The notes under the pieces were generated by a model. It did not search any database. It saw only the letters and a program-made list of their open reading frames with translations, and was not told where the DNA came from. Positions 33,601 through 45,600 of a DNA stretch of 60,000 nt are shown here, piece by piece. Each line of letters opens with the position of its first letter. Position 1 is the first letter of the stretch. Origin of the DNA: Owenia fusiformis (taxonomy: Eukaryota > Annelida > Polychaeta > Sabellida > Oweniidae); NCBI GenBank assembly GCA_903813345.2, contig CAIIXF020000002.1, forward strand, positions 35,174,109 to 35,234,108, read 5' to 3'. The position numbers and the translations under genes were made by a program.

Positions 33601-36600
33601 GATATACCATGGACTATTATGTAGAGAAGCTCGGTTCATTTAACGTCTTATAAACGTATAACAAATTCCTAAAAAACGTTGATGATTGTTTCTTGCATAT
33701 CTATGTAAAAGGACGATTCTCGGTTTGGAGAACAAAGTTCATCAATCTAAATGAGCATTATCCCTGCTTCGGACAAATTTGATTTTTTTACATAATATAG
33801 ATTTGAATGTTTTCTTTCGAATAGTCATAATTTAATTTGGGTAATATTTCTAGATTTTTCGCAAAAAAATATTAGCGCAGTACACTGATGAACTTCTTTC
33901 CCAAAATCGAGACTTGTATTTTATTGAATCGGTCTAATTGAGCGTTATCCCTGCCTTAGACCAATTTGTTATTTTTACATCGTGTAGATTTAAATGTCCT
34001 CTTTTGAATATTCATAGTTTAATTTGGGTAATATTTTTATATTTTTCATGAAAAAAATTATTATCCCAGGAGACTGTTCTCCAAACCGAGAATCCTCCTT
34101 TGTCCAATATTTTGAATAACTATTCTAAAACCGTGGCATTCCTATACTCATTTAAGCCCAACATACACCAATAGGGCACGTTTGGATCGGACGTACATAG
34201 ACTAAACATTGCCTGGGACCTCGTGGGACTTCATGGGATTTGCCCAATGAACTCCATGGGACTCCGTCGGACTTGCTCTACCTTGCCCCATTGAATCCTA
34301 TAAAGTCCCACGTAGGACTCGATTGGACAAAATTGGGCAAAATATTAGTGTAAACTGGGCTTTCCCATTTGATTTGGGCTTTAATCTGAGCCCCACGTGA
34401 ATTATGACCCCGATTAGTTGTGCATTCGGCATAAGAGAGAGAGAGAGTGGAAAGAGAGAGATGGCGCGCGAGGGAGAGAGATGTTACGGGAATGGTAACC
34501 CATCACCAGGACATGTGTATTTTGTGGTGTACATTGATGATTGATGCTTTAATTCAAAGAAATACATCATTATTTATTTCAAACAACACTCTTTTACGAA
34601 AAATCACACTGAAACATTGCAAACAAAACGATAATCAAAAATTCAACTACTTACTTGTTTGGGTACTTGCCACTATTGAGAGGCTCCTCTTTCAAAGGGA
34701 ACCTATGTTCTTCATGTACGCCAATTGTATAATTTACCCAAAATTTAATTGAATGGAGATCATCCGTTCCACCATACGTCATATCATCGGTTAAAATTTG
34801 AACCCAGTATCCACAAGGCGTGCTTTGTCCGGATACTTTGTCCATGCTACTAAATGGCAGTAAAGGCGCTGACATCGAAGACACCTTGCCGCTGTTAACA
34901 TATGGGCTTGCTAAAAGAAAATTAATTAATTACATATCAAGACCACATTGACCAAATTGTGAGTGACATTTCTCATTTTGTTGTGGTATTGGTTTGTGAT
35001 ATTGATTCCTAAATCTTTTAGAGTGGCTGGCATTCAATAATAGAGAGTCAGGCATATAGAAAACTAAAGATTTTACAATGATCAAATCGTACTTTTATGT
35101 TTTATATTCCATTTTTTGGTTACCACTTTTATTATTTTGGGGGATTTCAACACATTTTACCAATTTTGGCACCTTGAATCCTGAATGACAAATTATAACA
35201 TATCGTGAATCCTTTGGGAGAAATTATATTTGAGATTGTAAGGAATACTAGTTTATTGGTTTCTTGTAATTTTGTCACTCCCTTTTGATTATGCAGTGTA
35301 TATGGGCGATTAATCCGTACACATTTTCGTTACGATTTTATATCCAAGCTTAAACTCTCTACTATATCACCGTCCTTAATATCAACGTTTTGTTTTCCAT
35401 AGACGTGTCTTTCTTGTTTGTGCTTTGTTCGTCATATTTTGTCTTCCCTTTTGGCAACGATGTTGACATAATTATTATTGCATATTGGGCTTTGGAGCAT
35501 ATTTATGATTAATCAAGTCAGGACACTTATATGAAGATTATGTTATGGGAGGCTTTGTACATGGGGTATATTCCTAGGGAAATATAAATATCTTGCCGAG
35601 GGCTCAGAAAACCCAAGGAATGATATAATTTTTCCCAATGTATACCCCATATTCAAAACCGAGCATCACATAATTAATCTCATGACAAATAAGAGTTCAT
35701 ATGTCGTTTTCAAGAGACCCATATCAAGGTTTGTTTTCCTTAAAGTGATCTCATTCTCATAATTTTTGAAAAGTCAATCAGAATTTTGGTCCAGAAAGAT
35801 TATATCATTTGTTGCATCATTTTGACAGTTTCTCTAAAGGAAGTTATTCGATCGAAAAAATGTTTTCACGAAAATATTGGAGCGGGAGATACATAGTGGA
35901 AGATATACAACGGGAGATATACAGGATGGCTCTCTTCAAAAGTATTGGTAAGATTCGAGTATAACCGATGACAACTGTAACATATAAATGGCGTGTCATG
36001 AAAAACCTCAAAATCACTTCACAAAATGGCTGATTTCTAAAAAGGTGGCACATTTTGAAAAGAAGTGATGACGAACTTTTCTTTAATCCAATAAGTACTC
36101 TTATACACGTAAACACCCAATCTCATAACGTGAGTACACTGAACCTTATAAAATTACACAATGGAGCTTAAATGGAGCTAACACATCCAAATCAGTTTTA
36201 GATACGTTGCTCGAAAATAATGATATCATTGCTGTCAGCGAACATATGCTATATGACAGCTTGCATCTGATGAAATCTTGAGCAAATGCTTAGATTTGGT
36301 TTTATTTCAATCACACCACATTCCACGATCGGATGCCATGCAATGGCTCACTGGGTGGCCACCAACGGCATACCTTTTATTAGACATCATTGTCAAAATA
36401 AATGGTTGAAATAGATTTATGTGGCAGTAACTTTTAATATTGTAATATATAACATTCTCCCAAGCCACTTGATTTAATTCATATTAGTAAATAGTACTAT
36501 GGAGCAATTTAGAAACCGATGTCAAATTTTGGTAAAGGCATATTACCCCAAACAAAAAATTTGGAGTATCACAAATTGTTTTAAGTTAAAGTATCCACAA

Positions 36601-39600
36601 TATCATGAGCAAACTTTTGTTGGATATTTTTCTACAGCACATCGAAGAAGGCGACAAAAATATGTGTGGGTACTATATCCGCATAGAAAACTGGAATTCG
36701 GATTAAATCTATTTTTCAAGGCACGATAAAATCTCTTTGGAGAAATAAAGTTTCCAATCATCATCAAATAAATAACAAAGCAGCAATATTATATACCCAT
36801 AATTTTCAAAGGTCCATGTGCAGTATGGCAAGTGATTTTAGACGGTCATCTCTTTCACCATGAATACTTTCTTGGCATAAATACAGTCGTTTTTGTTAAA
36901 ACAATATGTTTTCTTTTAAGTCCATTTCTTATGATGATAAAAATATCAATCGAACAATTCGAAAAACTATGAATAAGAACCCCGTGTCAACATTTTTTTC
37001 AAAACGTTGTACCTATTCACTCAAAAGAGGATCTTCTTTTTCTGAATTTCATTCCACGAAAAGATTATTCAACAAGGGGTCTAAAACTTCTTCAAACGTA
37101 GAATGGTATTGAAAGTTTAGTTTGAAGATATCAATTTTCGATGACCAAATATCAATGGTTAGCACAACTTTTCCCTATGGGAAAATAACATAGGATATTT
37201 AGTTTTTAACTTTAACGAATTCAAATACCCATCCCCTTTTCAGAAATTGTTGATGTACTGTAGTGTAGAAGAGACTTTCGATATGTTTAAATTGAGAAAA
37301 ACAATATCCTCTTTTTAGCCTTACATTTAAAAAAATGCCAAGGTGGGGTCCTAATCTATAATTTTTCAGAGAGTTGGATTGATATTTTACTATCATTGGG
37401 ACTTCTCTTGAAAGAAAGCATATTTTTGATATTTTGTATTTATTCCATAGTTAGCAAGATATTCAGAGGAAAACATGTCAAAATAAAAACGGTATTTTTG
37501 TAATCAGTGGTAAAATATGATATTTTTGACAAATTTTCACTTAACCATAGCATACAGTGTTTAAGCCATGACATACGGCGCCGTATGCTATGAATTATGG
37601 ATTGTTGCTTCTTCAGACTCAAAACGAGGCTAAGTGTCAACATCGCCGGATCTTCGGAAAATTTGAATTAAATCACTTAATTTCCGACGATTCTGATGAT
37701 GACTTTAACTATGGAATACTTTAACTATGGAATAAAAAGAACATCCTATGATTTACTCGTGATATGATTTTAATCCACTCGTGCAGATATACCCATTTGT
37801 GGATAAAAATCATCACTCATTAATCATAGGATATCCTCTATTTATGTCCAGAAAGTATTCACGGTGAAAGATATGACCGTCTAAAATCACTGCCATACTG
37901 CACATGTACAAAGGTTGAAGTATAAAACAGCTTATAAATATATTGTATTTCCTGCTTGATTTCCAATATGAATTTTATTCCAGGGTAATATGATATTGAC
38001 TAAGGGAAATATTGTGACAAAGTTTAATTTTTAGTTCATAGATTTTTGAAACTTAGGTCATAATACTCTACAAATTGCTTACAAATACAGAAATCTTGGG
38101 ATAAATAATTCTGTTATGCTGATATCATCATAACGGCAGAATGTTTTGGGAACTGGAAGCTTTGTTTACTGTAGACATTGAAGATACATCATTTCTTGAC
38201 ATGTGAATATAAACAACTTTCGAATAAGACATCATAATGTAAAACAAGAAGAAATTGTTCACTTCCATTTCATTTTTGTAAAATTAATTTAGGCTTCTAA
38301 GATGGAAAATGTTATTAATTTAGTAATTTATCACTTTTACCTTGAACTCAATGACACAATCTTAAACTTCTATGGATGTTGCAGAGTGCCAAAGTTAAAC
38401 TTAGATAAAGATATCTTGCATTCAATTGAACATGTTTTATAGTAAGGACTGGTGGTAGATTTGACAGGTAAATCACATAGCCAATGGCAAGAAGTGGTTC
38501 CAAGAAAGGGGGAAGTCTAGTCTATTGAGTGACAGTATAACTTTGAATGAAGCCAAGAAGCTATCATATTCAATTAATGATGTTTTGTCTAGCTTCCATA
38601 GATTCATAAACATATTGGTATATGATGTCATTTTTATAAAACAATAGGATATGATAAATTGATGGGTGATGATGTACAAATTGACCAAAAAAAAGTATTT
38701 TGTAGGTGTTTACATTTTGATATATGAAAAACATTGTAATGTAATTGTATAAAGAATTTGCTAACTTTTATTGTTTAAAATATTATAAAACATGTATTTT
38801 GAAGAGATAATGACTTAATGGTTTATATGAGTAAGGTAAAAAGTTCATGAGAATTGTCTGAACCGAGGTTCTGGGATTCAGTTATTAATCATACCTGTCT
38901 CAAAAGTTTCAACAAAAACTGAAATAAATGGGAACTTTTCAACTTTTTAGAAAATAATGTGGGCAGAAATCTGGCATGTTGATAATTAATCTTCATATAA
39001 TTTTTCACACTTCTTTCCGGCCAATTTTTGTTAATGGGTTTCAAGGGGATTTCATTGGATAAGACCCCTTATTTTGGCGGGGCCCACATAAAAAAATTGG
39101 GTATAAAAGGGGCAATTTTGTCTGAAATCCTCAGAACCTCGTTGCGTGAACTCGGGACTAACCAAAAACTGTAAGTAGCCGATTGAAATGATATTTATGG
39201 ACTTTAACTTTTCTGTATTAAATTAATATTTTAAACTTTATTTGTTTTCATGTTTTGTAAAAGATAGAGAGACTCAACTTCGCCACAATTGGTGGCAGTG
39301 GTGGGATAGATTGACTAGGTTCCGCCCTGGTCAAGGCCCACATTTCTGTGGCCTTTGTATTGTCTCAATATTTTATTGCATAAGCATGAAAACATTTGAA
39401 AATTATTTAGAAAATAATCAGTGGATGGCAAACATATTGGATTGAGTTATATTTAAATTAAACATTTTGCAATTTGGTCAGTTGTTATTTAGATAAGTAT
39501 TCGTCAGTTTCTTAATACAAAATGTTTATCAGAAGGAAGTTGTATGGAAGGCTGTAACTTTGAGATTAATACTCTCAATCTGCGTAAACATTTGGATATA

Positions 39601-42600
39601 TTTACTTGGCAGCAGGTATAAACATATTGAGGATACAGCAAGACTACGGTAAAACACTTCATTTTCATGCACAGAAAAGATGTTAAATAAACTGTCAGAT
39701 ATTTGGTTGGTTTATTATTAAGAATGAAAAGCATAATGAAATGATTTGACCAAGTTCTTCAAATAAGTGACTTAAATAAAGAAATTGAGAATTTCTTTTT
39801 TTTTAAATATTTCAAAGGTTGATATTCTTGATGATCATTTTGATTTTAAACAAAATTAAGGTAAATAATATAAAATAAGCTTATATGATTGTTGGAAAGA
39901 TTTGTTGAACATTTTTAGTACAGCATTTCTTTAGTTCAAATTATATATCTGTTTGTTTTAGGAGGGATCATGTATTCAACTTTTGTTAAGAAAATAACCC
40001 AATATTTTGATTCTGGAGTATGAAGTATATTTTCTGTTTTTCTTGTCGGTGAATTTTGACTTAGATTTAGTTATTAGTAGATCTACAACATGACCGAGCT
40101 GTTAATGATTCATATTCACGTTTGACTGATAAAATAAGTATGTTTTCAGTAAATTCAAAATAATGTTTTACTTACCCTCAAAATAACATGTTGACCAGTA
40201 CTGAACTTTTTATTTTGGTTTGAATTCCAAGAAAATCTGAAACTTACTTTTAAAGCTCCTGATAAAATGATTTCTGGTTGTTTTGTTTTGCATTGTTTTT
40301 CTTAGAATTGATTTAATATTATCTGTATTGAATTTATTCATTTCAGTATTAATCCAGTTTGTTGATGTTGTTCCATTGTTAAACTGTTGTGATGTGACCA
40401 GTTTTATACAGGCATACATTTCTGTTCTAGCTATTCAACTTACTTGGGATAATCGTGAACTAGTTTATGTTATGTTGTGTTATGATAACCGTTTTGACAT
40501 TTTGGGGAAACATCTCCCTGGAATAATTAATTGTTGATAAGGTGTAACACATTCAAATATAAACTGTGAAAGTATCACTACTGTAAAACACTTTTTATGA
40601 ATTGATTTTATTTTTTGCGAAATTTGAGGAAATGTAAAAGATGACACTTTTTGTTGAATAAACATAGCCAGTAATTTTTGTTAGACTTGTATTTACAATT
40701 TAATAACAAGTACACCGCAGGTAATTAAATTTTAGAATGCCAAGGATTACCTTAATTTTCCCGAATCAGGGATCACTTCCAATAACTGGTCTTCAATACA
40801 GTCTTATTAAGCGATCTAATTTACTTTTAAGAACATATAGATGTCTTAGCAATGAACGCATGTCAGATGCTCAAATTATAGTGCCAGGCTATATTAAACT
40901 GGATGAATTTCACATTTTCAGGAATTGTCACAATTCATATGTAAAAAACGGGTTTGTTCGATACAATTTTGAGAAAATTTCGAAACTTCAAAAGAAATAC
41001 GAAAACATCACAGAATTTTTCGAATTTCAAGATGTACCATCAACCCTAAAAGCCAACTGCATCATAAAAATTCAAGATTTGGTGCAGATAAAAGACATAA
41101 CAGAAATACCACTTCCAGAACTATTCAAAAAGTATCTTAAGTTTTCTGAATATTAAGTAAATAAATAATTTATGCTTTGTTCAATGACTTGCATAATTTG
41201 TAACATCACATTTCTGACACTGAATAGATTAAGATGAAGTCAAGGCAACTTTAAATACTGTTGCCACATCTATTTAGGAAATGTAAAGTATGACTCTTTT
41301 TGTTAACTTAGGATATCCAGTAATTTTTGTTAGACAATCCATAACAACTTGCCATCTATTGATTAAAATCATAAAAAAAATTAACACATGGAAATTACCA
41401 TGAAAGGTTCATGTTTTTGGCCAAACCGAGATTGTGTAATGGAGTTCTCAATAAAGTCGACTTTAAACGACTCAGTCAAACTAGATCATTGAAGTTGAGC
41501 ATAGCTGAACCTGAGATCAAATCCCTGCGCAAGATTTGATTGACGAATAGGACGATGGAATGATAAAGGGTGTCCCGTATCCTCTGATGTTGATATATAT
41601 ACACCAAGAATACAGAAGAAGAGGGACCAAGAAGCCAAAGACCAATGGGAACGTTTTATGATAAAAACAGTTGGATTAAAATATGGTGAAATGAGCTGAT
41701 GCTTTAGAACAATCCTTTGATGACAATATGCAGACATATTGAGACAACTCAACGACAGAGAGGAGGACAGACTTAGGATGAAAGATGCTGAAAACCATCA
41801 ATGATCTATGTATATAATTAGCGACAATTGCAGGGAGTCTAGACTGGGGGCTCCATAAAGTCAACTACTACTGCGCCAAAATATTTGATTGTGGTAGCAA
41901 AGACATGCAGTTGTTCACACATGCACTCACAACCTTACAAGCTGGCAGTCACGTCAATACGAGTCATACATCTATTTTCTCGGGAGTAATTCCAAGAAAA
42001 TACTGCCACTTGTGTCGCACCACGGAAAGCGACGTCAATTTCCGCTTATGTGATGAAGTCAAAGAATTTCGAACCAGAGAGCGAGACATGTTAACCTATC
42101 AACGATGTATGAAATGAAACACCAGGAAGTCGTGTCGGGAGGTTTGGTAACATCCATCCCTACAGATTTACAAGTGCTTCAGATTGATATGGAAGTACTC
42201 TCGCCACAGCAATCATTGACAAAAGCCGATGTAGGTGCTTCAAATGGGATCAGTCCCAAAGACAGGGTGTGTGTGTACAAACCCTGCAAAGAAGAAGGCA
42301 GTCACTTTTCGAACCTACTCTGTCGCCATGGGGAAGCGACGTCCAATTCCCTACAAACAGGAATGGCCTTCCACTAAAGATGCCCTACGAGGGGGGAACT
42401 ATAATACCCTTGAAAGTTGGAGCTCAATAAAGATGCCACCAAGAAGGCACACCAATATTCTTGGACTGAGGAACAACCTGATCCGGAAGATGCCACCAAG
42501 AAGGCACACTAATATTCTTGGATTGAGGAACAATTACCCATGGGGGATGCCTCCAAGAAGGCACACTAATATTCTTGGATTGAGGAACCACAATTATCTG

Positions 42601-45600
42601 ATCCGGAAGATGCCACCAAGAAGGCACACTAATATTCTTGGCCTGAGGAACGACAATTACCTACAGGGGATGCCACCAAGAAGGCACACCAATATTCTTG
42701 GACTGAGGAACGACAATTACCTACGGGGGATGCCACCAAGAAGGCACACCAATATTCTTGGCCTGAGGAAACGACAGTTACCTACAGGGGATGCCTTCAA
42801 GGAGGCTAAACAATATCCTTGGAAGGAGGAACGACGGTTACCTGATACGGAAGATGCCATCAAGAAGGCACACCAAAATTCTTGGCCTAAGGAATGACGG
42901 CTATCTTCAGGGGATGCCTACAAGGAGGCTAAACAATATCCTTGGAAGGAGGAACGATGGTTACCTGATCCGGAAGATGCACCCAAGAAGACACACCAAC
43001 ATTTTCGGGGAAGCCTACAAAGAGGCAATATTGAAAGTAAGAGGAACAATACCGTTTGTCAGAAAAAACGAGGGTTGCCAGAAGTGAAATCCAAACCTGA
43101 AGTACAAAGATTATAGCATATGAACATGTTGAGAAGAAGGAAGTCAAGAAACCTGCTGAATATAACGCATTCGCAATTTGACGGGATTTCAAAGTACACT
43201 TTGAAATGGTCTCAGTGTCTAATGATTGGGATGAAGCAACAAAGGCGATCGAACTGGCAACGACTTTAAGGGGACTGCCATTGGGTATATCGTCTGATAT
43301 AAGTGAAGCAGATAGGCGTGACTATGAGAAACTTTGCTCCGCCTTACAAAATAGGTTTGAACCAGAAGACCAAGGACAAATGTATAAATCAAAGTTGAAT
43401 ATCTCATGGAATATGGAACCTTTCAAGCAAGTAATATCAGAAGTCGACGACCCTTCAGGATGAATGCAAATCGAGAAAATAAACGACAAAATCAGGATGT
43501 TAATAATAGCCTAGAAGCTACAAAGAAACTTTACATGTGCGAAGAAGCTACAAGGAACTTGGTCAAGAATGTGCGAATCGACAACAGGGAAACGGGAAAT
43601 AGCGATTCAGGGGTCAAGACTCAGCTAGTTATAAGAATGGACACAGAGCCACACCGGAATGGCCTGACAACCGCTATTCTGGTGTGAAAGTAGAATCCAA
43701 TAAAGAACTATATCAAATGAAAGAGACAAGTGGATTGAAGCTGCCAGTGCTTATATATATAATCAACATGTAAACTGCTTGTTAGATACTGGTGCTGCTA
43801 TGAATATTATAAACAATAAGCATGTCAATTGTATAAAGGAACATTTTGAATTACGTTCAAACCTGATCATTCTCCAAGCAGCATATGGATAAATTATAAC
43901 TCTAAATCGACAAAGAAGGATGTCATAGGAGATAATTGATGTTTGGGACACCTATGTTGATTTTCTGTTGATATATGACCAACTTTTCTGAGACCTCATG
44001 AATTCAGATACCAAGGGGCATGGAGAGTGACAAATTAGGACAGTAATAATCATATATATCAATATATACCCATATAATGGACTATAATCAAATATTAATC
44101 GATAGTATAATGACTGACAATTATCATATGCATGTTCAAACTTGTTAATATATTCATTTAGTATATTTGTACTGAAAATGTAATCACTGAAACAAAAAGT
44201 TAGCACTTTTCTTAGATCCTTTTATTGTTTGAGGTGGGAGGAATGTGACAAAGTTTAATTTTTAGTTCATAGATTTTTGAAACTTAGGTCATAATACTCT
44301 ACAAATTGCTTACAAATACAGAAATCTTGGGATAAATAATTCTGTTATGCTGATATCATCATAACGGCAGAATGTTTTGGGAACTGGAAGCTTTGTTTAC
44401 TGTAGACATTGAAGATACATCATTTCTTGACATGTGAATATAAACAACTTTCGAATAAGACATCATAATGTAAAACAAGAAGAAATTGTTCACTTCCATT
44501 TCATTTTTGTAAAATTAATTTAGGCTTCTAAGATGGAAAATGTTATTAATTTAGTAATTTATCACTTTTACCTTGAACTCAATGACACAATCTTAAACTT
44601 CTATGGATGTTGCAGAGTGCCAAAGTTAAACTTAGATAAAGATATCTTGCATTCAATTGAACATGTTTTATAGTAAGGACTGGTGGTAGATTTGACAGGT
44701 AAATCACATAGCCAATGGCAAGAAGTGGTTCCAAGAAAGGGGGAAGTCTAGTCTATTGAGTGACAGTATAACTTTGAATGAAACCAAGAAGCTATCATAT
44801 TCAATTAATGATGTTTTGTCTAGCTTCCATAGATTCATAAACATATTGGTATATGATGTCATTTTTATAAAACAATAGGATATGATAAATTGATGGGTGA
44901 TGATGTACAAATTGACCAAAAACAAGTATTTTGTAGGTGAAATTTACATTTTGATATATGAAAAACATTGTAATGTAATTGTATAAAGAATTTGCTAACT
45001 TTTATTGTTTAAAATATTATAAAACATGTATTTTGAAGAGATAATGACTTAATGGTTTAAATGAGTAAGGTAAAAAGTTCATGAGAATTGTCTGAACCGA
45101 GGTTCTGGGATTCAGTTATTAATCATACCTGTCTCAAAAGTTTCAACAAAAACTGAAATAAATGGGAACTTTTCAACTTTTTAGAAAATAATGTGGGCAG
45201 AAATCTGGCATGTTGATAATTAATCTTCATATAATTTTTCACACTTCTTTCCGGCCAATTTTTGTTAATGGGTTTCAAGGGGATTTCATTGGATAAGACC
45301 CCTTATTTTGGCGGGGCCCACATAAAAAAATTGGGTATAAAAGGGGCAATTTTGTCTGAAATCCTCAGAACCTCGTTGCGTGAACTCAGGACTAACCAAA
45401 AACTGTAAGTAGCCGATTGAAATGATATTTTTGGACTTTAACTTTTCTGTATTAAATTAATATTTTAAACTTTATTTGTTTTCATGTTTTGTAAAAGATA
45501 GAGAGACTCAACTTCGCCACAATATGTGAGTGAGTGTCACTGTAATATTGTGTAACAATTCACTACTTTGTAATGGTAGCGTGTGTATTGTGGATTGCTA

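Larger units (their letters stand above)
38013..45521 (+). mobile_element. Non-autonomous Gypsy-like LTR retrotransposon carrying a SOCS-box ORF
   Basis: Complete in structure: 1275-bp 5' LTR, PBS-like TGGTGGCAGTGGTGGGA at 39290, internal region, polypurine tract GAGGTGGGAGGAA, 1278-bp 3' LTR, ATAT duplication. By eye the LTRs differ at about five substitutions and one 3-nt indel (about 0.4%), so insertion is recent. Coding content in order: intact 139-aa SOCS-box ORF (40737-41156), a repeat-expanded region (42424-43015), a gag capsid fragment (43206-43463) and a retropepsin fragment (43704-43892). Reverse transcriptase, RNase H and integrase are absent: only about 340 bp separate the protease remnant from the polypurine tract. 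It must have moved with enzymes supplied in trans. Inserted in gene B intron 2, opposite to gene B's transcription. Confidence 0.9.

Noticed and set aside
40737-41156. Retroviral envelope or ankyrin-repeat protein
   Set aside because: No signal peptide, no transmembrane segment and no repeated ankyrin signature; only the C-terminal SOCS-box pattern is convincing.
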